Assembly: GCA_025331445.1 (NCBI GenBank) | Contig: JAIWNE010000078.1 | Location: 62,001-126,000 of the forward strand | DNA length: 64,000 nucleotides | Reading direction: 5' to 3' | From: Blakeslea trispora | Taxonomy: Eukaryota; Mucoromycota; Mucoromycetes; Mucorales; Choanephoraceae | Shown: positions 1-12,212 of the stretch, in pieces | Numbering within the stretch: position 1 is the first letter of the stretch | Layout of the letters: each line of letters starts with the position of its first letter | Notes under the pieces: model-generated | What the model saw: only the letters and a program-made list of their open reading frames with translations | What the model was told of the DNA's origin: nothing | Database searches by the model: none | Program-made: the position numbers and the translations under genes

Positions 1-156
1 AGCGAAATACAAAAGACTCAGACTAGTACCACAAGAGAAAACAGCCAAGACTCGACTTTTTCTTTTTCTTTTTTTTTATTCCTTTTGAGTGTTCAAAAAA
101 AAAAAAGTGGCTTGATGTTTGGACTAGGCACTACAGATGAGAGTTAATAAATAAAA

Positions 157-1961
157 CTAGATTTGAAAGAAAGGATGACGAAGTGCTTCTCGAGCAGAAA
201 TTCGATCATTGGGATAATAGACAAGTAGTTTCCTTAGTAAATCGAGTAGGTATGTATTATGTAGATTAGTAGAAGGGATAATCTCCTAATTTTTTTGAGG
301 GGGGCTCAAGTTAGCAAAAAAAAAAAAAAAGAAAACGAAATCTAACTAAAGAAGAACTTACATTCAATGGCCTCAGTCCATTTAAATGCCGTTTCCCTTG
401 ACGTGTGCTCTTGTTGATTGAATACCGCAGTTTCCTTGTCGTCTTGTCAAAAAACTTTTGTGTTTCCTTATTTGCAGACAAAACCATGCGCTCTGGTAAC
501 TGACCAAGAACACAGGACATCATGGCTAGATGCTCAAGGTTATCGTGTGTCTGAAAGAGTGCGTCACCCGTAAAAAACTCAACTAGAATACACCCAATAG
601 ACCATAGATCGCATGGATAGGACCAGCCTATGCCCAATATGATTTCGGGTGCACGATAATGACGTGTTGAAACGACTGCCGAATGATAATCCTTTTCAAA
701 TGTAGCAGAACCAAAGTCAATCAAACGGATATCGGTATTATCAAGTTGAGGATTGACAAGCAAAATGTTTTCGGGCTTAAGATCTGTATGGATCAACTTG
801 AGCTCGTGTAGGAAGGCTACACTTGTCAAAAGCTGTTTTGCCAATTGCTGAATCTGGCTTTGAGGAAATGGTTTGAATTGGTTGGACTTGAGATAATCAA
901 ATACAGACTGGCCGAGTAGCTCAAATACCATGCAAATATGGTTACAATGATCAAACCATTCTATCAAATGAATGCATTTACTATAGAGAGAATGTGTCAG
1001 TGTATTATGTGTTTCCATAACCCTTTCTTTCTTACTTGAGATTGAATGGATCATGCTTCTTTAGGGTATTTAGTACTCGTATTTCTATTTTACTGGCATC
1101 TCTATATTTGGGAATAGCACGAATAATCTTGATGGCACAAAATGTTCTACGCACTCGATCAAAGCATTCAACAACCTTGCCAAAAGTGCCTTGACCCAAA
1201 AGCCTCATGATTTTATCTATATTTGGGGGAAGTCAGTATGTTATATATAGAGTGTGTGCACATGCGCCCTAAATGACTTGCATTGTTTGGTTAGAGATTC
1301 ATTAGGTCTCACAATATAATGGCCATCCTGATCGTCACAAGGAAGCTAATGGGTTTATAAGTATAACAACACATACACACACACACTTATCGCTTTGTCT
1401 ATTTACCTCTACAATAGGCGGCGGTACTGGTAAAATGGTGGTCTGGCTTTGATGATTAAAATGATGATAATTTGAAAGTAATTTTGATGTAGTATGCTGA
1501 GAGTATGAATTAGTTTGGTCATGACTGTGTTGTGACAAGGATAATGGTGGTGGTAAATACACTTGATTTGGGAATAGATGCAATGAGACAATGTCTGCTA
1601 ATTATCGAATAAGGAAATCAGTGCATTCTTTTTTTTTTGTATGCTTCTACTTGCTCTGGTTTAAGATAGCATTGCCTTGATAACATTTTTGCTTTTTTAA
1701 GCTAGGCTCTGGAAAATTCAATTCAGACGGTCGTTTGTTCTTGGTTGAATAATTGTCAAGACTTTTAGAAAAAGTAGCTGCCTTGGGTAAAGAAGAAAGG
1801 GATGAAGATGACGATGAAGACGAAGAAGGTAATGGTGGTAGCTGGAGTGGGATATAAGGCGGTGGTGTAGGTGAGTCCGATATGACGATAGTCTCTGTTG
1901 GGTAACCGTTTTTGTAAAACTCTTTTTCCCAACTTTTATTTCTTTTTCTGTTTCTTTCCAT
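157..1961 (-). CDS. LAMMER/CLK-family dual-specificity protein kinase
   Basis: Six exons are deduced on the minus strand: 1655-1961, 1407-1597, 1282-1345, 1036-1216, 362-980 and 157-285, giving about 496 aa. The N-terminus is Ser/Pro-rich and low complexity. The kinase domain follows, with the pre-domain motif [11 protein letters not shown], the Gly loop [10 protein letters not shown], the catalytic Lys in AIKII, the catalytic loop HTDLKPEN, the DFG in LIDFGSA, and THYRAPE-like activation-segment residues ([13 protein letters not shown]). The C-terminus is [13 protein letters not shown]. The family (Kns1, LkhA, CLK) phosphorylates SR-type splicing factors and links nutrient state to translation. 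The diagnostic EHLAMMERILG motif reads [11 protein letters not shown] here. Two introns need GC donors to keep frame (1217-1281 and 1598-1654). The membership of exon 1 is less certain than the kinase domain. Confidence 0.9.
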
Positions 1962-4229
1962 TTATTTATAAAAAGAGGTTAATATACATAGAAAGAACAC
2001 AAAGAAAAGAAAGGGAAAAAAAAAGTGAGACTGTTGCAAAAGAAAGGGAAAAGTTAAGAAGTTACAAAGATAGAAGTTTACATGCAATCTCTCACGCACT
2101 CATCTCTCCATAAAAAAAAAAAAAAAGAAAGCTTTGAACCCAGCCATAAAACTGTTAAGTTTTTTTTTTTTTCTAGTCCAGGAGAGTCAATTCGCAACCT
2201 ATGATAAACAAGAACGAGAGGGAAGGGGGAGGCAGAGAAAACACTTGTCAGAATGAGTGCTTCTCTAGTTTTATCATAAATCTTTTTTCTGTTGTTTGTC
2301 ATCAAAAATCAATAGCCTTTATTTCAGAGAAAGCCCTTTTTTATGTATACCTCAAGAGATGTTAAGAAGTCTGTGTTGGCATTTTCTTTATTATTTATCT
2401 TGGAATGTCATTTCTCCTATTGATATTCCTGAATGGCTTATTCTTTCGATAGTACAAGTTTTTTTTTCCATATTTACTTGGCGCGTTTTTTTTAAAAAAA
2501 AACCCCCCTCCCACTTGTTGCATTTCAAATGATCTTGTCGCATTATTTGATTGTGAGGAAACAAATTAGGAAGGTTACTATTGCTTAATCGTTTCTAAGT
2601 CAGTTTTAAATAGCGAAGTAAAGGATTGCAACCATCTTTTCGCTTGAAAGAGAGAGAAAAGGGAGAAAGAAAGATGAAATGAATGAGAAGGGAGATGAAG
2701 TCTTTCTTATTTGTTTCCTCAGGTCTAAAGATCAATTCATGGTTATTGGTGCCTCTCAAGAATTGTTGGAGATCATTGGAAAGTAAATTACCTTTTATTA
2801 TTGCTTATCTAGAGTATCTTCAAATACATACTTGTATTCATACATTGGATCATTTTCTATCTTCTAAAAAAGATGAAATCTACCTAAAGTATTCGATTGC
2901 GCTTATTGTGGTTTCTAAGGGCTTTGATTGCCTCATAGCCAACAATATCGTCCTGATTGATATTCTTGTCCAAAGCAAGTGAAAGAAACGTGAAGAATTT
3001 CATTGGTAGCCTAAAGAAAATAATGGGTCGCCAATTTCGAAAAGTTGGGGGAGGAATTCTTGACAATGTTGTAAAGAAATCCCTGAGTAAATTGAAACAT
3101 CTTGATGGAGATGAATTACAAAAATTCTTGATAATGGGATGCAAGAGATACTTAAATTTCCTTTGGGATGAGTCATCTGGAACAAAAGTTGCCTGTTTTC
3201 AAGTCTGAAGGATGAAGAGAAGCTGTGGTTTCCCAATTTTTTTTTTTTGCAAGTTTAAAGTTGTAAAAAGGAAAAAAAAAATAGACGATACGGTCCATGT
3301 GGATGAAGGGGAGGGGGAATCGACTGAGCATAGGCAATGATAAGTTGTAAGACAACTTGCTTGAGGTGCACACATATGGGTTGTGTTATTGTTGAATTCA
3401 AGAGGCGATCAGCTTGTTCAGCAGCGTACTGCTAAACAGTGATGACCTATTCGAATGTAGATCAGCAATTTGCTGACCTTTGTAAAAGAAAGATCAAAGG
3501 AAAGGTACCTCACTCAATGGAGTCGATTCCGCTGCTCTGTTAGAAAATTGGATAGCATGGCTACCATAAAAGGCTGCTTTTGTACACAATACTATGACAG
3601 GAAAAAAAAAGCAAGATCAAATCTAGTGTTTTTGATACGTGATTGCTGCAGGCGTTATTAGATGCCATTTCAATGGAATCAAAAAAGAGAATCCTTGTAT
3701 GACATATTTTGACCTTGAGAATTCTTACTAGAGTCTGAGGAGATCAGATCTCATGGAGGGTTGGTCAACAGATTGTAGAAAATACTTGCCTAAACGAACG
3801 TTAATAAATAAAATACAGAAAGTAAAAAAAGTTGGATGAAAGATTGCAATTTGGTTGATTGTAAAGAAATGTTTTGATTTTTTTTTGCATAATTTTCCTG
3901 CTCATTTATATCAAAAAATGTATTCAAGTAGAACCCTTTTTTTTTTCTTCACTTTTTGTTCGAGAGGAGAGAAGCCAGTCTTTCTTCAATCTTTAAAAAT
4001 AAAGATCCCAACCAGAATTTTCCTTTGCGATGGTACAATGATATAAATAATAGAAATTATAGCCATACAAAAAACCATTAAATGGAGTGTCTCTTCTTAA
4101 TTGACTCTAATGATGGGGGGGGAGAGGAGAAGCATAAGCTTTCGGTAGCACTTACCGATCATTTAAATAGGAGTTATTTGGTTTTGTATCAGCGATAGGC
4201 AATTTGCATAAAATTAGTTCACACCCTTC
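1962..4229. other. Intergenic, no supported gene
   Basis: About 2.3 kb upstream of the kinase gene, rich in A and T homopolymers. Short open frames at 2683-2982 and 2957-3208 overlap in different frames, match no family I recognise and lack convincing splice joins. They may be relic sequence. The kinase promoter must lie in the first few hundred bases. Confidence 0.5.
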
Positions 4230-4800
4230 ATGGTGGAAAGAGCAATTGTGGTGCAAAGGCTTGAAAACGATGCAGTAGCGTGACGACGTACGAAGGCATT
4301 CCAAATTTGAATAGATGAATGCAACGCTTTGACCTTATCCTCCTGAGTGTGATCAATGTTCTCCTTGGTAATGCATCTGCTTAATCCTTCCTAAATGAGA
4401 CAACTATAGCCATTCATGTCGTAGCCTAAACCATCGCGATATTTGACAGGAGCGGTTCGCATCCATAAGCTAGGATCGATTGTGAATTCAACCTATTCTT
4501 CGGTTGGAACTTCACACCATTGAAAGCCAAGTAGTTGACTATGGTCGCCGTAACATTCAACAATCAGAACAGATCGACCAATTCAATTCGTACATTCATA
4601 CAGTACATATCACTGACTTAACCATCTATGAATCTACAACCAATCTCCAATTCGACCTCAGCTTGTTTCATTTGACATCAAGGTCGGATAAACCTTCATA
4701 CAAGGTTCGGATTGACATTTGGCTAATCATGTACCAGTTACTGGGATTCAGGTACAGATGGGTATTGCTTACCCTTCAATATCAAAAAACCTAAAGTGTA
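4230..4800 (+). repeat. Dispersed repeat module, copy 1 (gag-like ORF fragment)
   Basis: This module recurs inverted at about 11220-11860. An open frame at 4504-4794 (+) encodes about 96 aa starting near ELHTIESQVVDYGRR, and the inverted copy has the matching frame at 11233-11529 (-) with scattered substitutions. On the opposite strand of both copies lies a divergent frame beginning MRTAPV. In copy 2 the module sits directly upstream of a retroviral-type zinc knuckle, so I infer it is part of a retroelement gag region, but the protein itself is not one I recognise. Copy 1 carries a stop in the divergent frame. Confidence 0.6.
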
Positions 4801-5556
4801 AACATTGGTTTATTTTTCTGCCTCTCAGATTTCTTCTTCTTCTTCTTCTTCTTCTTCTTTTTAGCTCCTGCGTGGATGAGAGAGCAAAATAATTTGAAAT
4901 ATTTTGAACATACGTAACATGTATGTTTCATATAGATAAGCGTCATGGTTAATGCTCAAATACGATTTAAAGTACAGTCAGGCTTATTGAAATTGGCGTC
5001 TTGAGTGTAAAGAATAAATCAATGACGCAATTTCCAATATTGTTTCATTCTAGTATCCCTTCTACAAGTGGAACAATATTGGCAAATGCAGCATTGATTT
5101 TTTATGAAAGGAGTTCATCCGATAAATTAGAACAAGTCACGCGAAAAACAGGACCTTTCAAATGTTTTAAATCTTTCGGTAAATGAATTGAGGTTTTGTC
5201 CCTTTTAGCAGTCACACGAAAACAGGACCTTTCAAATCTTTCAAATCTTTCAAATGTTGCGGTGAATAAAATTGGGCTAGGTCTGCTCTGCAAGTCACAC
5301 GAAAAACACAAAACCTTAAATCTTTCAAATCTTTCGGCAAATGAAATCATTTTATTGTTCACTTTAAAAGTTACCCTATTCCCCTAAATAAATTACACTT
5401 GGAGAGAGAAAAAGATTGCGCTTCAAAAGAACTGAAGTTGATGAGAGGAAGACTGAAAATTCGGTACATGTTCTTCCCTCTTTTTGGCCTTGTCTTTCTT
5501 TGTGATGCATCATCTCATTCATTTGATAACTTTGGTGCTCATGTTCTTCTCTCCTC
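4795..5556 (+). repeat. Dispersed repeat family, copy A (with 75-bp-period array)
   Basis: Starts with sequence shared with 11220 and 15390 (around AAGTGTAGACATTG and TTCTGCTTCTCAGAT), then a TTC microsatellite at about 4846-4862. A diverged stretch shared with 15440-15660 follows, then three units starting GTCACRCGAAAA at 5136, 5211 and 5294, then a conserved end module beginning GGAGAGAGAAAAAGATTGCG. From 5077 to 5556 it is an inverted equal-length partner of copy B. The nature of the element is unknown. It could be a non-autonomous retroelement derivative or a foldback element. Confidence 0.75.
4846..4863 (+). repeat. (TTC)n microsatellite
   Basis: A short trinucleotide run inside dispersed repeat copy A. 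The corresponding point in copy C (about 15428-15440) has only two or three units, so the run expanded after the copies separated. Confidence 0.9.
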
Positions 5557-7670
5557 CCTGCATTTCCAATGGTGCTTATACACAAAATCAATTGCTTTTG
5601 AATTTTGCATTTATAGATACTGAGGTAGATGTCCTCGCTAGTTATTCTCCTATACTTCAATTAGAAAAGGAAATAAAAGTGATTTCTTTTTAGATTTTAT
5701 TATATTGGTGTTTTTCCTTTACAGAGTTTAGTCAGCTTTGTTCAACCATAAGCTGTAAAAAAAAATGTCTAAAGAGATCAACCTTAATGGGTTGGCAAAC
5801 TCCGTCTTGAACAAAGGTAACTGTTCCAGCCAAATTAAAGCTTTTCATAGCTACTTTCTGGAAGCAAATAAGTTTGCGGTGCTCATACAGTAAAATGAGA
5901 GAGCAGATTATGACTCTCTTTATTTCTTAGGCATGGAAGGAACTTAAAGCGGAGTCTACACGCATTGACCAATACCTTGAAATGGTTGGACAAGTATCAC
6001 TATAATCAATGCTCCTTTTTTGAAAAGGAGTTGATACATGAGTTGGTGAAATGAGTGATAAAGAAAACTACTATCATTTCTTTTCTTTTGTTGTTTCTTT
6101 ACTTTGTTTCCTTTCATACTCTTCCGAAAAAATAATTAGAAGTAAGCAGAAGTCACAAGGGGGTGAGAAATCACAAAAAAGCAAGTCCCATCAAGGACTG
6201 CTAGAAAGAAACCAGCAGTCAAAACAACATGTGATTTGGTCTTGTCAAAAAGATATAAAAAGGGACCTTTTCTCTCTTGTTTTTTGGTTTCTTCATCCAA
6301 ACTTTGAGAGTTGCTGCCCTCTTCTGAGCAGGGATCCGCCTCATGATCGTTGCTGTAGGGAAGTTCTGTGCGAGCAGAATGACTCACTCAATGTGAGCGG
6401 GCGTATTATATGTTGACTCTTTTCCTTCCTTCTTGGGAGGTTTTGGCACTGACTTCGGTTGGTGTGTATACTTAATGAAAATGAAAATTATATTTTTTAA
6501 GAATTAGAAAAAAAAGGTTAATACACTTTAAGTTTTCTTTTTTAATTCTTCATTGATAACATTGGTATATGAATACCAGTCACTTATCTACTATACCTAG
6601 TTGCATATTTGAAATAAAGTGGATTAAACTCAACCCAAGCAACAAGTTGTGTTTGCTGATTCAAGGATCTAAATTCTCTACTGAAAAACTTGAAATGTAT
6701 ATACTGAAAGAAGAAACAGGGCAAATGTGTTTTCAAAAGCTGCAACGTTCAATAATAGATAGCATGTTTTTGTTATGTCGCCCAATCAACATAGTTAACA
6801 GATTGGCCTTTTCTTCTTCCTTGATTTTCAAAGTGATGGATCGAAAACTGGATAAATCAAGACATTCATTTAAGACACAATTCTATGTGTGTCACCAAAT
6901 TCAATTTATATTCGCAATCACACTTTGCACTGAATAAACCTCTCTCTTCAATATTGTTTAGCTCATCTTGACTTGACAGGTAAAAAGCAAAAAAGGTTGT
7001 GCTTGTATGCATTTTCATCTTTTGGTAATACAAGTTTGAACCCTTCATTTTTTTCTGGCAAAATGTCAATTTATAAGAACACTCACTTTTACAGCTTATT
7101 TTGACTCTCTGCTTATCAGTCGGATTGGCTCCTCTAGTGTTGTAATGCAATCCATCCTTCTTTCAAATCAAAACTAATCTATTTTTTCTGACAATTTTCT
7201 TTTAAAAATGGACACCCCTAATCTACACGTATACTACTGTCATTGTTTCTTTTGTAGTATACATACTATTACCATAGCGTCTTCAAACTCTCATTTCACT
7301 GCTAGTCAATTGGTACAACAGCAACTACTACTACTACTTTACCCTTTCAGTATAATTATGCTGACAAGATATTTGATTCAAATACAGAATGAGTTAGTGA
7401 GGCCGGTAGTCCCTAAGAGAACTGCTAAACAGTAAGTACGAAAAGATAATCCAAACCTATTTGGTCCATAATCAATGCATTTCATGACAAACTCAGACAG
7501 AAGCGATACATCAATAGTTCTCTGCTCAACATAACCCACATACTCAAATTAACCCACGTACTCAAATTAAGAATTCAACTTTTACTAAGTAATGCAGTAT
7601 CACATTGAAAGTCGTAGTCGAGTCAAAGATGAGTGTCTTAAGCAAGGAATGATTCAGTTTTCTTTTTTTA
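5557..7670. other. Spacer between the 480 bp inverted repeats
   Basis: This 2.1 kb lies between repeat arms A and B. It contains an LTR-like repeat at about 5983-6275 and open frames such as 6569-6937 (122 codons), which I cannot assign to a family. No transposase motif was seen. If A and B are termini of a foldback element, this would be its interior. Confidence 0.4.
5983..6275 (+). mobile_element. LTR-like repeat, copy 1 (possible solo LTR)
   Basis: About 290 bp similar to 19710-20000. Shared landmarks are TGGTTGGACAAGTATCA at the left, a TTTTTTGAAAAGGAGTT hairpin segment, ACATGTGAT, and a TATAAAAAG box (6254-6262) about 270 bp in. A short match to the left end also occurs at 17218. A dispersed repeat with a single TATA box is what a solo LTR looks like. 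No target-site duplication or TG..CA end was resolved, so this is inference. Confidence 0.4.
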
Positions 7671-8150
7671 GAGGAGAGAAGAACATGAGCACCAAAGTTA
7701 TCAAATGAATGAGATGATGCATCACAAAGAAAGACAAGGCCAAAAAGAGGGAAGAACATGTACCGAATTTTCAGTCTTCCTCTCATCAACTTCAGTTCTT
7801 TTGAAGCGCAATCTTTTTCTCTCTCCAAGTGTAATTTATTTAGGGGAATAGGGTAACTTTTAAAGTGAACAATAAAATGATTTCATTTGCCGAAAGATTT
7901 GAAAGATTTAAGGTTTTGTGTTTTTCGTGTGACTTGCAGAGCAGACCTAGCCCAATTTTATTCACCGCAACATTTGAAAGATTTGAAAGATTTGAAAGGT
8001 CCTGTTTTCGTGTGACTGCTAAAAGGGACAAAACCTCAATTCATTTACCGAAAGATTTAAAACATTTGAAAGGTCCTGTTTTTCGCGTGACTTGTTCTAA
8101 TTTATCGGATGAACTCCTTTCATAAAAAATCAATGCTGCATTTGCCAATA
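7622..8150 (-). repeat. Dispersed repeat family, copy B (inverted)
   Basis: Reverse-oriented copy of the family at 5077-5556 and 15660-16268. Segment 7671-8150 has the same length (480 bp) as 5077-5556, and both give identical conceptual 86-residue and 50-residue reading frames. Beyond 7671 it keeps a module (TCTAAAAAAAGAAAACTGAAT, read on the minus strand) shared with copy C but missing from A. It is truncated at TATTGGCAAATGCAGC, where A continues. Confidence 0.85.
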
Positions 8151-9590
8151 CAGTGTTTTTTAATAAATGTCCTTTTGCAAGACAAATCGAACAAATGTTT
8201 TGGTGTAAAGCTTTGATTTGATCGAAGCGATACCATGAGAAACATTTTGACAGGGCCATCGTGAGGAAGGAAACAAATGCAAGATAAGTTTCATTTATTC
8301 AAACTACTAAAAGAATAAGTACTACAAAAAAGATCTACAAAGATTTCTTCCATTGATTCAGCTAAACAGACTGTCTATTGGATTGTATCTGCTGTATGCA
8401 GCCGGTTGCTACTAATCGTCTCAATAGCAAAATAGACTGAGTGCGACCATTACGATACATGTGGTATTCCCCTATACCTCTTCCCATTAAATCAAATTAA
8501 AAACAAAAATAAAGAAGCCTTTTAATACAATGCAAGCATTCCATTAGAAAGTAGAAATTCTCGTAGAAGTTTTAGGTATACTTTTGATATTCAGATTCAA
8601 ATCACTGAAATTGACCTTTTTTTTTTGACTGGTGAGTCTTACCTTTGCATTAATAAATAATCAAATGCGACGCATCTTGCTTAATAGTCTATTACGACTA
8701 TTTGATTCATCACTTAACTAATTATCATATCATGACATCAGCTGTAGTTGATCTTGAATCTGTTCAGCCAATGCAAATGTTCATATTGTTGTGCATACTC
8801 GCAGATACAATTGTAAATACATCGCTTTTTTTTTGTTGATCACTTATTTGCTTTGATAATTATTAGAAGCCATTCTGTCATCCTCCTCCTTTTATTGTCA
8901 TATAAGAGCTTATGTTTAATGCGCAATGTTAGATGACAAGGTAAATATAATAACTTTATTTGGGTTATTAATCAGTATTGATTTGATTCAAATTATAAAA
9001 CGAAAACTTCTCTCAGTTCTCAAAAGACAATACTAGTGCCCTTTGATTAACAGAACCAACCGCGTGAAGGTGGAAGTTTATCTGGCTCCAACCCCCAGAT
9101 CCTAAAACCAACAAACAAGCATATAGATCGCAATAACAAGAAGTTGGGTAAAGTTCGCTATGACGTGTATTGTATAGACAGCTGTAGCAGGCTATCCAAA
9201 CTCATATGAGGACCTTTTCATACCCCCTTTTTGAGCAGAGTACAACAGAATCCCTCATCAACTTTACTTTTGCAAGATGACTTCAAGACTACATCATCAT
9301 GCGCACACTACGGGGTCAGAGCACAGCCGGGCATACGCTGTACAGCAGAATTGCACTATGGAGGCCGTCGTCCGTAGTGAACCAAAAGGACGAGCCTTTG
9401 GATCCGAATAACTCCTTCTCCCCCAGATCTGTCGACCAAAAGTTGGCAAGAGAAAAAAGAAAAGAAAAAATTATGCGAGTAGCACACTAGGGTTTCTTCA
9501 GAAGACTACGCAGGTATTTGATCATCCAATAGCATTCGAGTATTTATGGTTGAGGGTAATTCTTTATAGAGGTAGAGATGTATGTCGAAA
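8151..9590. other. No supported gene
   Basis: 1.4 kb of AT-rich DNA. The patch 9290-9450 is less AT-rich and has an open frame of 63 codons with no recognisable family. It may be an untranslated part or edge of the retroelement relic that follows, but no LTR or primer-binding site could be identified. Confidence 0.4.
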
Positions 9591-11215
9591 GTTTCACTCC
9601 GAAATCAACGTAGGCTTCTTTTTCAATGTATCGAATGCCTGTTGTTGTTTTTCTGTCCATACAAAGGGAGTGTCTTTTTGTTTGAGACGGCGAAGCGGCT
9701 CAGCGATAGTTTGGTAGTTGCTAATAAACTTCTGGTATACCCCGCATACTCCAAGAAATCGTTCCAGTTCCTTTATGTTTGTAGGTGCAGATAAAGCCAA
9801 GATAGGTGCAATTTTTTCTGGATTTGCTGAATTACCTTTATCAGACACAATGAAATCTAAAAATTCAACTGACTTCAATCCAAAAGCACACTTGTCTTAG
9901 TTGATCGATAAATTAGCTGCTTTTAACCTGGACAAAACTTGTTCTATATCACGAATGTGTTGTGTAGGCGATTTAGAATGAATAATAATATCATCCAAGT
10001 AAGCGATAGTAATGATATTTTTGAGTGGAGCTATGACACGATCCAACATTGACTGGAATACTGCAGGAGCATTTTTCAATCCAACGGCATATAATTGAAT
10101 ACGTATGTTCCATTTGACGTAACCAACGCAGTTTTCTCTCGGTCTTCTTCCTTGATCTTAATAGCATAATAACCTGAGGCTAAATCTATTTTGGGGAAAA
10201 TGGTAGAAGTATCAAGTGATTGTAATGCGAGGTGTAAATGAATAAATGGATACTTGATGGTTTTAGTGATTGCATTCAATTTCACATAATTTCCACAAGG
10301 ACGAATATCACCGTTAGGTTTTGGAACCTCTGTGATGTTGGATCCCCATTCTGAGAAGAGAAACTTTTCAACTATGCCTAGATCAACCAGTTTCTCCATC
10401 TTGTCATCTATCTTCTTTTGAATGTCTGGATAATAGATTCGTGGCGCCGAATAGACCGGAGGAGAGTCACCAGTGTCAATAGTAAATTCAATAATGGCAG
10501 TAGTAGACGGTTTGTCATTATCTCTTGGGATTATATCGCTATACTTGGTCAGCAATTGTTCAATTTGAGGTTGAATAACAGAGGTATAATTGACAGATTG
10601 GGTTTGTATATTTGATTCATCAGGTTGAGAATTGTTTGTGAATCCAACCTGATATGATTTGTTGTTGACCTCGAGGTCTACCATCTTCTCTTTTACATTT
10701 ATGATAACATCCCACTTGACCATGGTGTCATAGCCAATAATAATGTCTCTAGCCATGTTATCAATGACATGGAAGACCAATGCAGTATTAAACATCTCAA
10801 CTTCAGCTTGACCATAGCTTCGGCTGACGTTCTTATTAACATCGGTGTAGAGTAGAGACGTCGTTTTATCAATCTTCAGATCAAGTAACTTTGCCACTTC
10901 GCTGGACACACAAGTGATGGCTGATCCCGTATCCTATAGAGCAGTAATTTTCGCATTACCTACTTGAATGAATGAGAGTGGCGTGTTAATGTGATTGAAA
11001 TTGACGACATTAATAGGATGTGCAATAATAGTGTTAGCGCGCACTACTTGAGTGGGCTTTTCTAAGTCTACTTGGCTTTCTTCTTCCTTTACCAACCCAG
11101 TTGCGTGGATGGTATTGCGTTTATAGTTGTTGCTGTTACTATTATTCGAATGTCGTTGACAGTCTATGGTGCGATGGAGTTTGAAACAATAGTTACAGAC
11201 TGTATCTGAGAAGCA
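9591..11215 (-). pseudogene. Ty3/Gypsy-type retrotransposon gag-pol relic
   Basis: Read on the minus strand. A zinc knuckle CNYCFKLHRTIDC (C-x2-C-x3-H-x4-C) lies near 11170-11205. The aspartic protease active site DTGSAITCVSSEVA follows near 10890-10930, immediately after an in-frame stop. Then come the protease body and RT fingers (PKPNGDIRPCGNYVKLN and KIDLASGYYAIKI), the catalytic box AYLDDIIIHS (about 9985-10015) and the RT/RNase H connection segment FLGVCGVYQKFISNY. The series is split over three frames (10076-10909, 9897-10079 and 9594-9878), so it is inactive. No intact RNase H or integrase and no flanking LTRs were seen. Order and motifs fit Ty3/Gypsy (Metaviridae-type) elements of fungi. 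Confidence 0.9.
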
Positions 11216-11219
11216 GAAA

Positions 11220-11870
11220 AATCCAACAATGTCTACACTTTAGGTTTTTTGATATTGAAGGTAAGCAATGCCCATCTGTACCTGAATCCCAGTAACTGGT
11301 ACATAATTGGCCAAATGTCAGTCCGAACCTTGTATGAAGGTGTATCCGACCTTGATGTCAAATGAAACAAGCTGAGGTCGAATTGGAGATTGGTTGTAGA
11401 TTCATAGATGATTAAATCATTGATATGTACTGTATGAATGTACGTATTGGATTGGTCGAGTTGTTCCGATGCTTGAATGTCACGGCGACCATAGTCAACT
11501 ACTTGGCTTTCAATGGTGTGAAGTTCCAACCGAAGAATAGGTTGAATTTATAATCGATCCTAGTTTATGGATGCGAACCGCTCCTGTCAACCATCACGAT
11601 GGTTTAGGCTACGATATGAATAGCTATAGTCGTCTCATTTTGGAAGGATTAAGCAGAAACATTACCAAGGAAAATATTGATCACACTCAGGAGGATACGG
11701 TCAATGCGTTGCATTCATCTATTGAAATTTGGAATGCCTTCGTACGTCGTCACGCTGCTGCATCGTTTTCAAGCCTTTGCACCACAATTGCTCTTTCCAC
11801 CACGAAAATGGACTCTACCAACATTGGCAGCTATGTCCAAACCAAAGTACGACATGTGGAGGATTGATGT
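11220..11870 (-). repeat. Dispersed repeat module, copy 2 (upstream of the zinc knuckle)
   Basis: Inverted copy of 4230-4800. The frame at 11233-11529 (-) ends PKV just before the zinc knuckle of the retroelement relic. The opposite strand carries an uninterrupted 98-codon frame at 11571-11867 (+), which is broken in copy 1. Neither frame matches a family I can name with confidence. Position argues for gag, but the divergent open frame argues for a composite element. Confidence 0.55.
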
Positions 11871-12200
11871 CTTTGGCGTTTAATAGAGATACGCTCATTT
11901 GCTGACAATATTTGTTTCGAAGAAAGAATGAGTTATTCTTGCCATACTTTTGTCCATCGTCAGTTGCAAATGATCAAATTTGCTTGCCAATGTTTTGCCC
12001 CCATAGATGCATTTTATCTAGACCCCCGAATGCAGCGCCATGAAAGCTATCTAGCAGTGTGAAGGGCGATACACGTTTGATACCAATGGATGTCTAAAAT
12101 ATGCTGATAAGCAATGTTGTACATATATACCATAATACATGTTGTAATGCTTTGACCAAACTTACCCCATTTGTGTTGCCAGTATTAAGAGCTTTATACT
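11871..12200 (+). other. Degenerate coding relic, unassigned
   Basis: Continues the plus-strand frame of 11571-11867 after stops. A peptide-like stretch (CQCFAPIDAFYLDPRM near 11980-12030) suggests former coding DNA. No family recognised. Confidence 0.25.
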
Positions 12201-12212
12201 CTTCGATCTGTT

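Noticed and set aside
9299..9490. 63-codon open frame near the Gypsy relic
   Set aside because: No family resemblance, no splice context, and low-complexity basic C-terminus. Probably untranslated or relic DNA.
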